64,000 bases of DNA from Planctomycetota bacterium (GCA_022568135.1 JADFFQ010000014.1:1-64000); one strand, 5' to 3'. Positions 33,152 through 42,393 are shown, counted from the stretch's first letter. Translations and numbers: made by a program. Notes: generated by a model not told the origin, from the letters alone.

Positions 33152-34102
33152 ATGGCTGATCGCTGGGGATCGCGATATCCTCATCGTGTGCAAGCGGCTG
33201 TATTCCTCGATCGTGACAACACCTTGATCGCCAACGACGGCGACCTAGGCGATCCTGCGCAGGTGCGGCTCATCGACGGCGTGGCTTCGGCGCTCCTGCA
33301 GCTGCGCGACGTCGGGTACCGGCTGGTGGTGGTCAGCAACCAGGGGGGGGTGGCCCGGGGGAAGTTCTCCGAAGCCGAGGTCGATGCGGTCAACGAGCGG
33401 ATCGCCACGCTGATCGACGAGTCGGCGAAGTGCCGGGGCTTGATCGAGCGGTTCTACTATTGCCCGTATCACCCCCAGGGCACCAGCTCGCGATACCGGC
33501 GGGAGCATCCGTGGCGCAAGCCGCAGCCGGGGATGCTGCTGCAAGCGGGGCGCGACCTGGGCCTCGACCTGAGGCGAAGCTGGCTGGTCGGCGATCAACC
33601 GCGGGATGTTGCGGCCGGGCACGCGGCCGGCTGCCGTAGCGTCATGGTCTCCAACGACCGCGAGCTGATCGAGCAGGCGAAGCCCGTAGCGGTGGTCGAG
33701 ACGTTCTCTGAGGCGGTGCAGCACATCCTTCGCAGCGGTGATTCGGACAGGGAGAATCTTCAGCCGTCGCCACCATCATCGAATCCGGCGGCGGCGAGCA
33801 CAGCCGGTGAATCCCCAACGGCGGTGCGCAAGACCCCGGCGGCCCCGATCGAATCAGGATTCAGCGAGCTTCGCCGGGCGATGCTCGACCTCACCGAGCA
33901 GCTGCGCAGCGACCGCATGCGCCGCGTCGAGCTGACCACGCTGCGGATGGTGGCGGGCGTCGGGCAGTTGCTCGTGGTGCTGCTGGCGTTGTTCGGGCTG
34001 CTTCAGTTGGATGACATGGAGGCGTTTGTCAAATGGATGCTTGGGGCAGCCCTGCTCCAACTGGTCACGATCACGATGCTGCTGGTGGACCTAAGAAGCT
34101 AA
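33152..34102 (+). CDS. HAD-type D,D-heptose 1,7-bisphosphate phosphatase-like protein with membrane tail
   Basis: 316 residues. The first ~190 form a GmhB/HisB-type HAD phosphatase: AVFLDRDNTLIANDGDLGDP (Asp20, Asp22), VVVSNQGGVARGKFSEAEVD, the Cys/His-containing YYCPYHPQG and KPQPGMLLQAGRDLGLDLRR followed by GDQPRDVAAGHAAGC. A Pro/Ser/Ala linker and two hydrophobic segments (about 266-285 and 297-312) follow, which is unusual for GmhB. Start may instead be GTG at 33187. GmhB makes heptose-1-phosphate for LPS core, fitting its glycan neighbours. Confidence 0.8.
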   Translation: MADRWGSRYPHRVQAAVFLDRDNTLIANDGDLGDPAQVRLIDGVASALLQLRDVGYRLVVVSNQGGVARGKFSEAEVDAVNERIATLIDESAKCRGLIERFYYCPYHPQGTSSRYRREHPWRKPQPGMLLQAGRDLGLDLRRSWLVGDQPRDVAAGHAAGCRSVMVSNDRELIEQAKPVAVVETFSEAVQHILRSGDSDRENLQPSPPSSNPAAASTAGESPTAVRKTPAAPIESGFSELRRAMLDLTEQLRSDRMRRVELTTLRMVAGVGQLLVVLLALFGLLQLDDMEAFVKWMLGAALLQLVTITMLLVDLRS

Positions 34103-34126
34103 ACCAGCCCAAGGCAAAGAAGATTC

Positions 34127-34275
34127 ACCACAGAGGCGCAGAGGACACAGAGGAAGAAAAGAGAAAGGGATCGGGGTTCTCGTCAAGCAAGATGGAGCTG
34201 GGAGACCGTACGATCATAAAAGGATTCACCGCAGAGAAACCGAGGACACAGAGAAGGAGAAGAGGAAGGGATTGG
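34127..34275. repeat. Nonamer tandem repeats H1 and H2
   Basis: Two related ~53-nt blocks. H1 (34122-34174) has ACCACAGAG, GCGCAGAGG, ACACAGAGG, then a purine-rich tail. H2 (34222-34275) has ACCGCAGAG, AAACCGAGG, ACACAGAGA and a similar tail. The blocks start with the same GATTCACC. They fill the gap before the GT9 gene and match the reverse arm at 26828-26854. Confidence 0.8.
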
Positions 34276-34337
34276 AGCAGATCGGCGCGATTGCAAACTG
34301 CGCTCGGGATGCGAAAGAGCGACCGGTGGAAACGCGG

Positions 34338-35426
34338 ATGAGCACTGCTCCGATTGCCCGGACCATAGAGAGATTGGCGATCATCTGCCCGTCGTGGGTG
34401 GGCGATGCGGTGATGGCCACGCCCCTGCTGCGGGCGGTGAGGGCGGCGCTGCCGGGGGCGCGCATCATCGGGGCCATGCGCGGCGGGCTCGACGAGCTGC
34501 TGGCGGGAACACCCTGGCTGGACGAGACAGTGGTGGAGCAAACCAAGGCGCTGCTGGGTCCGCTACGCATCGCCAGGCGACTGGGCGCCCATCAGCCCCA
34601 GGCCGCCCTGGTGCTTCCCAACAGTTTCCGGTCGGCATTGATCGCGCGGCTCAGCGGCGCGGCTCGGCGGATCGGCTACAAGCGTGACGGCCGCGGCGTG
34701 CTGCTTACGGACGCTTTGGCGTCGGGCCGCCGAACGCTGCCTGTGTCGTTGGTCGAGTACTACGCAGCCCTGGGCGAGTTTGCGCTCGGCCTGGATCGCA
34801 TCGATCGACACATGGAGCTGGCGGTCACCCAGGCCCAGCGCGAAGCCGGCGAGCAGTTGCTCCAAGGCGTCGAGCGACCATTTGTGCTCATCAACCCCGG
34901 CGCAAACAAGGCGAAGAAGCGCTGGCCGGCCCAGCGGTTCGCGGCGGTCGCCAACGCCCTGGCGAAGAGCCACAGCCTGGCCGCCGCCGCCACCGGATCG
35001 CCTGGCGACCGAGACGTGGTCGCAGCGATGGTCACCGCAGCCCGGTGCACAGTGCACAATCTGGTTGACCGCGGCATCAGCCTGGGAAGCCTCAAGGCCG
35101 TCATCGAAGAAGCGAGCTTGCTGATCACCAACGACACGGGCCCGCGTCATATCGCCGCGGCGTTGGGCACGCCGGTGGTGACGCTGTTTGGGCCGACGGA
35201 TTGGCGCTGGACGGCAATTGACTGTCCGCACGAGCGAATGGTCCTTGCGGACCCGTTCCTCCCAGAGCCATTGATCGCCGACGATCATCCGCAACGTTGT
35301 GCGATAGAGAAGATCATGGTTGGTGACGTTCTCGCAGCTGCCGCAGCACTGCTCGGCGTTGCGGGCGTGAAAGGTCCGCCAGGGCCTCCCGCAGCAGCGG
35401 CGCCCAGGCCCAGCGCTGCTTCGTAA
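34338..35426 (+). CDS. GT9 family glycosyltransferase (ADP-heptose:LPS heptosyltransferase type)
   Basis: 362 residues from the ATG at 34338. GT9 hallmarks: ICPSWVGDAVMATPLLRAVR at the N-terminus, VLINPGANKAKKRWPAQRFA before the Rossmann half, and the nucleotide-sugar site ITNDTGPRHIAAALGTPVVT with LFGPTDW. It would add heptose to lipid A core. The last ~115 nt overlap the convergent kinase gene, and the Ala/Pro tail is low-complexity. It follows the HAD gene in the same direction. Confidence 0.9.
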   Translation: MSTAPIARTIERLAIICPSWVGDAVMATPLLRAVRAALPGARIIGAMRGGLDELLAGTPWLDETVVEQTKALLGPLRIARRLGAHQPQAALVLPNSFRSALIARLSGAARRIGYKRDGRGVLLTDALASGRRTLPVSLVEYYAALGEFALGLDRIDRHMELAVTQAQREAGEQLLQGVERPFVLINPGANKAKKRWPAQRFAAVANALAKSHSLAAAATGSPGDRDVVAAMVTAARCTVHNLVDRGISLGSLKAVIEEASLLITNDTGPRHIAAALGTPVVTLFGPTDWRWTAIDCPHERMVLADPFLPEPLIADDHPQRCAIEKIMVGDVLAAAAALLGVAGVKGPPGPPAAAAPRPSAAS

Positions 35427-36012
35427 CCGGCTGGTCCGTGGCCTGCACGAGCAATCGATCGAACATCCGCAGAAGCGCCCGACACCGATCCATCATCGGC
35501 CGAACGCCCACGGTATCCAGGACCCAGACCACCGGCTGGGCTTGGGGTTGGGCGATCACGATGTTGTTGAGCTTGAGATCGCGGTGAAGGACGCCGGCGC
35601 CGGCGAGGGTACGCACAATCCGACCAATCTGCTGACCGCACCGTCGGCCAAGTTGCTCGTTGACCTCGCCGTCATGCAGCATCTCGAGTGCTGATCGACC
35701 GGGTACGAACCGCAGCTCGATCTGAACGAGTAGCCGCCAGCCATCCCGGCGCACGCGCCACCGGCCGATGGGTTGGGGTGTGTTGATGAGCAAACGGGCC
35801 AGCGTCCGCGCGCCGCGAAGCTGTCGCTGGGGCTGAGCTTGCCACAGGAGCATTTTCAGCGCCATCAACGGCGTGACCGGCCAGGACTTTACCGTCCGCA
35901 ACGCCTCGCCGGGTCGTTGAATCAGCCAGACGCTCTGTCGGCCGGCGGCTTTGAGGCAGCGCAGGGCGTGATCAGGCGTGTTGCGGTCGAATGAAGTCGA
36001 TTGCCCACGCAT
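35314..36012 (-). CDS. WaaP/Kdo-kinase-like protein
   Basis: 232 residues with a small protein-kinase-like fold: the catalytic loop GVLHRDLKLNNIVIAQ (His143, Asp145, Asn150) and the metal Asp166 in VWVLDTVGV. This is the pattern of the lipopolysaccharide kinase family that phosphorylates core sugars (heptose or Kdo). It is on the minus strand inside a plus-strand glycan cluster and overlaps the 3' end of the GT9 gene by 113 nt. Which sugar is phosphorylated is not known. Confidence 0.72.
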   Translation of the reverse strand: MRGQSTSFDRNTPDHALRCLKAAGRQSVWLIQRPGEALRTVKSWPVTPLMALKMLLWQAQPQRQLRGARTLARLLINTPQPIGRWRVRRDGWRLLVQIELRFVPGRSALEMLHDGEVNEQLGRRCGQQIGRIVRTLAGAGVLHRDLKLNNIVIAQPQAQPVVWVLDTVGVRPMMDRCRALLRMFDRLLVQATDQPVTKQRWAWAPLLREALADLSRPQRRAVLRQLRERHQP

Positions 36013-36173
36013 GATGCGTCAAGTATATTGCCCAATTCGGGAGTGAATCGCAGCGGTATCATCCGACACAGCATAGCTTGATGTGCGTTCACCTCGGCCC
36101 GGCACCGGAGGGGACGCTCGAACTCGTCAAGCTAGGTGAGCAGTCGTGTATCTGTGTTGCATCAGGAGTATTC

Positions 36174-37274
36174 ATGAATATTGTCCATATCGATCGCCAG
36201 CGGGGTTGGACAGGTCAAACGAATCGAACACTCCAGGTGGTCATGGGGTTGAAAGCCTCGGGTTGGCAGGCGGACCTCATCGCACACCAGGGAGGCGCAC
36301 TTGCCGAGCGAGCGACTGCAGCCGGAATCGATGTTCACGAAATGCCGCTCTATGGCACAGCAATGTATGCGTCGATCGTACCGCTGGCGAAGCTTCTGCG
36401 ATTGAAGCGTGTGGACGTGCTTCACTGTCATGGGGCACGGGATCACTTACTTTCCGTGCTGGTCAAACGTGCGGGCAGCGTACGACACCTTGTGCGAACA
36501 AGACACAATTACATGCACCTAAGATCTGGTGCGCTCAGCCGTTTGGTATTCAGGCCTTGTTCAGCCGTGGTGACCGTTTCTGATTATGTGAAGCGGCTAT
36601 CACTGGAAGATCGGATCGATGAAAGAAAACTTCGAACGATCCACGATGCGGTCGACGTTGAGAGATTTCAGCCACGGCGGCGCTCCAGAACGTTGGCTGC
36701 AGAACTGGGTATCCAAGCGAGCGAAGTGGTGATCGGGCATGTTTCGTCGCTGGCTGATAGCAAGGGCGTTGACACTCTGCTCAAGGCAATGAAACGACTT
36801 TTTCACAGAAACGCGGACTATCGGCTCAGGTGTGTTCTTCTCGGATCAGGCCACGAAAGATGGAAGGCTCTGGTTGATGAGCTTTGTATATCCGATCGCG
36901 TTTCGTTTGCCGGTCATCGGAGTGACGTCCACGCGGTGCTGCCGCACTTTGATATCTTCGTAATGGTCTCACGCCAGGAAGCGTTCGGGACTGCGGTCAT
37001 CGAAGCGATGAGCGCCGGAGTCCCCGTGATCGGAAGCAACGTCGGCGGCATGCCGGAGTCGATCACGCCGGATTGTGGCCTGATTGTCCCGCCGGATGAT
37101 GTTGACGCACTCACTTCAGCGATACAAGCATTGCTCGATGACCCCACCAGACGCGAGACGATGGGCAAAGCGGGCAGGCTTCGTGCCGTTGAACATTTCT
37201 CAACGACGGCGCTGGTTGAGCAGACGAAGCAGCTGTATTGCGAACTGCGGGATGGGTCGATACCACGGATGTAA
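36174..37274 (+). CDS. GT4 family glycosyltransferase
   Basis: 366 residues from the ATG at 36174, which has a good AGGAG site 6 nt upstream. N-terminal acceptor half: IVHIDRQRGWTGQTNRTLQV, DVLHCHGARDHLLSVL. C-terminal donor half: VVIGHVSSLADSKGVDTLLK, ending with the GT4 site VMVSRQEAFGTAVIEAMSAG and PVIGSNVGGMPESI. Row 36481-36540 counts about 50 % GC, below its neighbours. Likely builds the surface polysaccharide or LPS outer core. Confidence 0.92.
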   Translation: MNIVHIDRQRGWTGQTNRTLQVVMGLKASGWQADLIAHQGGALAERATAAGIDVHEMPLYGTAMYASIVPLAKLLRLKRVDVLHCHGARDHLLSVLVKRAGSVRHLVRTRHNYMHLRSGALSRLVFRPCSAVVTVSDYVKRLSLEDRIDERKLRTIHDAVDVERFQPRRRSRTLAAELGIQASEVVIGHVSSLADSKGVDTLLKAMKRLFHRNADYRLRCVLLGSGHERWKALVDELCISDRVSFAGHRSDVHAVLPHFDIFVMVSRQEAFGTAVIEAMSAGVPVIGSNVGGMPESITPDCGLIVPPDDVDALTSAIQALLDDPTRRETMGKAGRLRAVEHFSTTALVEQTKQLYCELRDGSIPRM

Positions 37275-37592
37275 GTTTGCGAGTCATTAGCGACCATCAA
37301 GTTGCCAGTTGTCTTGAAACGGCCAACCTATTCTTTGCTGATCCCTCGGAGACCAACTTGACGCGTTTGGCTGTTGTTGTGGGCAGATTTCCGGCCATCT
37401 CCGAGCCCCCTCGCTGGCTGAAACGGTTTTAACAGAGCGAGACAGCTTCTAAGGCAACGGCGCTGCGTCTGATTCCCTGCCGGACGACTGGTTGCCTTAC
37501 GAATTCAACGGTATTATCGAGCTCCTTTCGCCACACCGTCAGAACTCGCCAACGCTTCGCGCGGCGTAAGCAGCCGATCTCCTGCAGCAGAT
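37275..37592. other. 318-nt gap with a possible glycosyltransferase remnant
   Basis: Between the GT4 and GT2 genes. Apart from the remnant at 37358-37432 I see no gene, RNA or repeat. Base composition is lower in GC than the cluster. It probably holds a promoter for 37593. Confidence 0.5.
37358..37432 (+). pseudogene. Possible N-terminal remnant of a second GT4 gene
   Basis: The frame reads TRLAVVVGRFPAISEPPRWL and stops at 37432. The beginning resembles the N-terminus of GT4 enzymes of the colanic-acid type (V.GRFP.LSE). The match breaks off after SE, and no further part of the gene is visible before 37593. It may be debris of a deleted glycosyltransferase. Confidence 0.4.
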
Positions 37593-38363
37593 ATGACCAA
37601 CGTCTCCAGCAATCTTGATCTCGCCGTCGCCATCACCACCAAGAACAACATGCGGACGATCGAGCGAACGCTGCGCAGCGTTCAGCCGATCGCCAGCCGC
37701 ATCGTCGTGGTGGACTCCGGCTCGACCGACGGCACAATCGAGCGATGCCAGGCGCTCGGAGCTGAGCTGATCCACAAATCCTGGGCGGGCCACATCGCGC
37801 AGAAGCAGTTTGCGATCGATCAATGTCGGGATCAAGGATGGATCATGTTGCTGGACTCCGATGAGTCGCTGGAGGCAGAACTGATCGAGTCGATCGGTGA
37901 CGTGGTTTTGGAGGATGATCCAATCTACGATGGATGGGCATTCAACCGCAAGGTGTGGTTTCTGGGCGGCTGGCTTCACCACACGTTCCAACCGGAATGG
38001 CGACTGCGGTTGTTCCGTAGCGGCCGGGGTCGCGTCACGGGTATCGGAGTACACGACCAGATCGAGGTGCCGGGACGAACCCGCCGCTTGAAGGGAATCT
38101 GCCGACATGATTCCTGGTCGGATGTTCGCGATCTGGCTCTGCGACAGATTGCCTATGCCGAGGAAGCGGTGCGCTCCGGGATTCGGGGCGGGTCGACATT
38201 CAATCTCCTGTTGAGCCCGCCCGCAGCCATGTTCAAGCAGTTGATCCTCAAGCGGGCGTTCCTGGATGGATTTCGAGGTCTGATCGCAGCCGGTATGACG
38301 TTCAACTATACGATGCTGAAGCACTCATTCATTGCGGCCGAACGTCTCTCGAAGAGAAGATGA
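37593..38363 (+). CDS. GT2 family glycosyltransferase (WaaE/KdtX type)
   Basis: 256 residues. N-terminus LAVAITTKNNMRTIERTLRS, then IVVVDSGSTDGTIERCQALG and the metal site IMLLDSDESLEAELIESIGD; further on FNRKVWFLGGWLHHTFQPEW and RLRLFRSGRGRVTGIGVHD, as in LPS-core beta-1,4-glucosyltransferases of the WaaE group. Cytoplasmic, probably membrane-associated. It lies just before the O-antigen ligase gene. Confidence 0.9.
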   Translation: MTNVSSNLDLAVAITTKNNMRTIERTLRSVQPIASRIVVVDSGSTDGTIERCQALGAELIHKSWAGHIAQKQFAIDQCRDQGWIMLLDSDESLEAELIESIGDVVLEDDPIYDGWAFNRKVWFLGGWLHHTFQPEWRLRLFRSGRGRVTGIGVHDQIEVPGRTRRLKGICRHDSWSDVRDLALRQIAYAEEAVRSGIRGGSTFNLLLSPPAAMFKQLILKRAFLDGFRGLIAAGMTFNYTMLKHSFIAAERLSKRR

Positions 38364-38373
38364 TCCGTTGACC

Positions 38374-39696
38374 ATGCTAGCAACTAATGAATCATCGACA
38401 ACAAACGCCCCCTCGTCACCATACGAACGGGAAGGCATGCTGGAAGCGCTTCGGCAGGCACGCCAACGCGACCCGATCGGCCACCACGTTCACACCGCCC
38501 TGGCGATGGTGTACCTGCTCTTGCTGCCCCTGGCGACGACGCCGAAGGACTTCGCGTGGGCGCTCCTCCTGGGGTGGACGGTCATCCGGCTGCCGCACAT
38601 CTGGCCGTGCTATGCCGCCTTGTTCCGCAACCGGCTGATGTGGCTGCTGGTGGCGTGGACCGTGTGGCACGCGGTGAGCATCCTGTGGAGCGCCGATCGG
38701 GTCGCAGGGCTCGAGGAGCTCGGCGCATGTCGTGTGATCCTTACGCCCCTGATGCTCTGGCCGGTGCTGGACCGCGCGCCGTGGCTGATCGGCGCATTCC
38801 TGGCGGGCGTCTTTGGGCAGAACCTCGTGCAGGCCGGCCAAGGGCTGGAGATCTTCGGCCTCAAACCGGGCGCCAATCAGCGGCTGCCCGGGCTCATTCA
38901 TCCGATTCAAACCGGGGCCTTCTGCGTCGCCGCGATGTGCTGGCATATGTCCGCGGTCGTTCGCGGCAAGGGTTGGTTCCGTTGGTTGTCTGTGGCGGGA
39001 CTCATCGTGGCTACAGCCGGCCTGGTCTATTCCGGGAGTCGCGGCCCATGGATTGCCGCCGCCGTGGCAGTACCGCTCGCTTTAGTGATGATGGGAATCA
39101 GGCGTCCTTGGGCGCGGCGCGCCGTGCTGGTGGTGATGGTCGCCGGGCTGCTCGGCGCCGCCGCGACTTGGCTGATCGCGGACGACTTCATACGGTCGCG
39201 CGTGAATCAGGCGATCACCAACCTCCAATCAGCGGGGGATGGAGAATATGACACGGATGTGGGCCGGCGCTTGTGGTGGTGGTCAGGCGCCTGGGCCGCG
39301 TTTGCCGATGCGCCGCTTACCGGCGCCGGGGCAGGCGGATATCGCAAAGCGATCGAAAAGCTCGGCTATGGGCAGCTATCGCCGAGCGATCACCATGCCC
39401 ACTCGATGTATCTACATCAACTCGCCACGACCGGAGCTCTCGGCGGCCTGATTCTGCTCGCCGTCGTGGGGCTGAGCCTGCGGCGATCCTTCCTCGATCC
39501 GCCGGACCATCTCTACGCCGACGGTACGCTCTTCGTCCTCATCAGCTGGCTCATCGGGGCGGTGTTTGACGCGTATCACCTCAACGGTCACATGTTCGGG
39601 CTGTTTACGCTTATCGTCGCGCTGACGCTGTGCCATCGGGCCGCGATTCGCTACAACCTCTCGGCCAACGACACAAACGAATCGACGCAATCGTGA
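38374..39696 (+). CDS. O-antigen ligase / polymerase family membrane protein
   Basis: 440 residues from the ATG at 38374, with about ten hydrophobic segments. The Wzy_C-type region is visible: LVYSGSRGPWIAAAVAVPLA, a large periplasmic loop with GAGAGGYRKAIEKLGYGQLS, and DHHAHSMYLHQLATTGALGG. These proteins join O-antigen to lipid A-core or polymerise repeat units in the inner membrane. Ligase and polymerase cannot be told apart from sequence. Confidence 0.87.
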   Translation: MLATNESSTTNAPSSPYEREGMLEALRQARQRDPIGHHVHTALAMVYLLLLPLATTPKDFAWALLLGWTVIRLPHIWPCYAALFRNRLMWLLVAWTVWHAVSILWSADRVAGLEELGACRVILTPLMLWPVLDRAPWLIGAFLAGVFGQNLVQAGQGLEIFGLKPGANQRLPGLIHPIQTGAFCVAAMCWHMSAVVRGKGWFRWLSVAGLIVATAGLVYSGSRGPWIAAAVAVPLALVMMGIRRPWARRAVLVVMVAGLLGAAATWLIADDFIRSRVNQAITNLQSAGDGEYDTDVGRRLWWWSGAWAAFADAPLTGAGAGGYRKAIEKLGYGQLSPSDHHAHSMYLHQLATTGALGGLILLAVVGLSLRRSFLDPPDHLYADGTLFVLISWLIGAVFDAYHLNGHMFGLFTLIVALTLCHRAAIRYNLSANDTNESTQS

Positions 39697-39703
39697 GGCC
39701 CTG

Positions 39704-40468
39704 ATGAGTTCGGCACCGATCATCAACAAGACGCTCGAATTCTCCGACCTTCGGTCCCCCCAGATTCAACCCACCGTCGCTTCGCTTCACCGTTGGCTGT
39801 GGAACTGGCTGCTGAGGGGGGAACGGTTGGCGGTCAACGGGCACGTCAAGAGACGACTGTATATCCGCAAGCACAAAATGTGGGAGTACGCACGAGGGCT
39901 CGCATTGACTGGTGCTTCCGCCCCCGTCCGTCGCACCAAGAACTCGATGACGGTATTGGAGGTAGGCGGAGCGATGACGGCGCCGGTGTTCTACCTCGCT
40001 TCACAAGGCGACCGCGTGGTGTGCCTCGACATCGATGAGAAGCTGACGGCACAGACGAATGGGACGGCACGGCGGCGAGGGTTGCACGTCGATGCCCGGA
40101 CAACCAATCTTGTCGATGAAGATCCGTCCTCAGAGGACCTCGGCGTTGAGGGCGGGTTCGATCGTGCTTACAGCTTCTGCGTGATTGAACACATTCCTCC
40201 CCCGGGACAACAGACCGCTGCTCGCCGGATAGCCGGCCTGCTCAAGCCCGGCGGGCAAATGTGCGTCACATTCGACTACGGCGAGCACGCGCCGACCGAA
40301 GCGCCGCTCAAAGACGCCGCCCAGGTGCAGGAGATCTGCCAGGCTGTGGGGCTGCCCCTGATGGTCAACGACTCGTTCGTGGACACCGGCACACGCTACC
40401 GGCTGGACCGCAAGTACCCCGACCGCCCCTACACCTTCGGTTCATTATTCTTTTGCCGACCCCAGTAG
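39704..40468 (+). CDS. Class I SAM-dependent methyltransferase
   Basis: 254 residues starting 7 nt after the O-antigen ligase stop. SAM-binding elements: MTVLEVGGAMTAPVFYLASQ (motif I), VVCLDIDEKLTAQTNGT (motif II region) and YSFCVIEHIPPPGQQTAARR, with LLKPGGQMCVTFDYGEH (motif III region). Its position in the cluster suggests it methylates a glycan or its precursor. Substrate unknown. Confidence 0.88.
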   Translation: MSSAPIINKTLEFSDLRSPQIQPTVASLHRWLWNWLLRGERLAVNGHVKRRLYIRKHKMWEYARGLALTGASAPVRRTKNSMTVLEVGGAMTAPVFYLASQGDRVVCLDIDEKLTAQTNGTARRRGLHVDARTTNLVDEDPSSEDLGVEGGFDRAYSFCVIEHIPPPGQQTAARRIAGLLKPGGQMCVTFDYGEHAPTEAPLKDAAQVQEICQAVGLPLMVNDSFVDTGTRYRLDRKYPDRPYTFGSLFFCRPQ

Positions 40469-40509
40469 CAGCAGATCATGCGTCGGAGTGCTACGGATAG
40501 GTCTCAATC

Positions 40510-41253
40510 ATGATTGGCTGGTTGACGTGCATTGTCGGCGGGTATCTGGTCGGATCGATTCCGTTCGGGGTGATCATCGGCCGGGCCAAGGGCATCGACA
40601 TCCGCGAGCATGGCTCGAAGAACATCGGAGCCACCAACGTCACTCGAGTGTTGGGTCGAAGGTTGGGGATTCTCTGTTTCTTCCTGGACGTGAGCAAGGG
40701 CGCGTTGCCGGTCGTGATCGGGGGCGTCGTGAACAACGTGATCAACCGCCCAGCTGCGATGCTGCATCAGCAGGAGATGTGGCTGTGGCTGGCAGTCGCA
40801 TGCGCAGCGATCTTCGGCCACATGTATTCGCCGTTCTTGAAGTGGCGCGGCGGAAAGGGCGTGGCCACGGGGTTCGGGGCGATGGCGGCGATGTGGCCGC
40901 TGCTCACCCCGGCGGCACTCGGCGCGATGATCGTGTGGTATGGCACGCTGCGACTGACCAAGTACGTGTCCGTGGCTAGCATGCTCGCCGCGGCGAGCAT
41001 GCCTGTAGGCTATCTTCTTTCGGTTCTTCCCAATGACGCTCTGGAGATGCCGCTGGCGCATTCGTTGGATGCGGTGGTCCATGGCTCGCCGCCAGTGTTG
41101 GTCACGACCGCCATGGCTCTGCTGGTCGTCTACAAGCACCGCTCGAACATCGCCCGCTTGCGCCGGGGCCTCGAACCGAAGGTCCGCGGCCGCGCCCGCC
41201 GGGGAGCTATGCCGTCGGCTTCGCCACCCCAGCCGCCTAAGACCAGCACCTGA
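40510..41253 (+). CDS. plsY: Acyl-phosphate:glycerol-3-phosphate acyltransferase
   Basis: 247 residues, integral membrane enzyme that makes lysophosphatidic acid, the first step of phospholipid synthesis. Motif 1 GYLVGSIPFGVIIGRAKGID with GSKNIGATNVTRVLG, and motif 2 KWRGGKGVATGFGAMAAMW are clear. The family has ~200 residues; about 40 extra ones form a C-terminal Arg/Pro/Ser tail. It lies at the end of the glycan cluster in the same direction. Confidence 0.93.
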   Translation: MIGWLTCIVGGYLVGSIPFGVIIGRAKGIDIREHGSKNIGATNVTRVLGRRLGILCFFLDVSKGALPVVIGGVVNNVINRPAAMLHQQEMWLWLAVACAAIFGHMYSPFLKWRGGKGVATGFGAMAAMWPLLTPAALGAMIVWYGTLRLTKYVSVASMLAAASMPVGYLLSVLPNDALEMPLAHSLDAVVHGSPPVLVTTAMALLVVYKHRSNIARLRRGLEPKVRGRARRGAMPSASPPQPPKTST

Positions 41254-41342
41254 GCTCCAATCCACACAAGGATACACCGAATCATCCGTGATCTAGAAAC
41301 CGTCAAGCGTTTCGCTACGTTGCCGTGAGCAAGGACTCTTTC

Positions 41343-42338
41343 ATGCGAACAACATGGACGATCACGCAATGGGTAGCCGGTCTCGTCATCGCCGTTGCCG
41401 CCACGCCTCAGCTCTGCCACGGCCCGACGCAACCCTCCCCGCCACCGGTCGAGCCGGCCGATCTCGTGCTTCTGGAGGCGTTCTGGCCATCGCCCGCGGT
41501 CAAGAAGGTACTCGCAGAGCTTGGCTATGACACACTGGTCCAGATCACCCCGAAGCGGTTTTGGAGCAACCGAACCAACTTGTTTGACGTTGCTCGCTAC
41601 GAGCGCTTCATTTGGACGCCGAACGACGAAGGTGCTGTGCCTCGAGCGTTCGGCAGCGCGCAACGGTACGGCATCCCGCCGGGCTACGACGGCTGGGTTC
41701 TGCTGGACCTGGAGAAGTGGGACCCCCTGTTTCGCCCGGACGATTTCGACGACGAGACTGTTCGGCGTCGGGTTGCGGACTACAAGAATCTGATCGCCGC
41801 CACTCGCAGGCTGCGGCCCAAAGCGAAGATCTGTTGGTTCGGCCTGGTGCGCGGGCCGCTGGGTGGCCGCAGCGGTGAGCTTATCGAGCAGATTGTGCGG
41901 CTCGCCGACGGCATCAGCGTGCCGATGTTCTCCAACCTGCGCCAAGATTACCGCAACCTCGATCACCAAATCGAAATCCACCAGTCTCGACTCAAAGCCT
42001 GTCTAGCGCTCAAGAAGAAGTACAGTCTCAAGGTGCTCCCCGTGCTCTCAAAGCGCCACAACGTCAAGGTAGGTCGAGGCATCCTGCGCGACGAGGCTGG
42101 TACACCTATCCGAATGATTCCCCCGCCGCACGTCCAGCGGCGAATCATCGAGACGGCCTTGTCCATCGAGCACGAAGGGATGAGGGTTGACGGGGTGATC
42201 CTGTGGTGGAAGGACAACGGACTGTTGGCGACGCAGACGGATCTGGACACCATTCCCGACACACCGGACCAGGCCGCGGCTGACAGATCAGATGTACAGT
42301 TTGCGCGAATGGTGGCGGAGGCGGCGGCCAAACGGTGA
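41343..42338 (+). CDS. Exported protein, possible TIM-barrel glycosidase
   Basis: 331 residues from the ATG at 41343 (an in-frame GTG lies 18 nt upstream). A signal peptide is visible (VAGLVIAVAATPQLCHG). The body has the look of an alpha/beta barrel with GYDGWVLLDLEKWDPLF (acidic pair), AKICWFGLVRGPLGG, ADGISVPMFSNL and VDGVILWWKDN at the regularly spaced strand ends. I cannot name the family; a glycosyl hydrolase is an inference. It follows plsY at the end of the glycan cluster. Confidence 0.65.
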   Translation: MRTTWTITQWVAGLVIAVAATPQLCHGPTQPSPPPVEPADLVLLEAFWPSPAVKKVLAELGYDTLVQITPKRFWSNRTNLFDVARYERFIWTPNDEGAVPRAFGSAQRYGIPPGYDGWVLLDLEKWDPLFRPDDFDDETVRRRVADYKNLIAATRRLRPKAKICWFGLVRGPLGGRSGELIEQIVRLADGISVPMFSNLRQDYRNLDHQIEIHQSRLKACLALKKKYSLKVLPVLSKRHNVKVGRGILRDEAGTPIRMIPPPHVQRRIIETALSIEHEGMRVDGVILWWKDNGLLATQTDLDTIPDTPDQAAADRSDVQFARMVAEAAAKR

Positions 42339-42393
42339 CGCGGCCGACTCAGCACGTGGTGTCCGGGCACACCCGATCCGATCCTTGGTCCGC

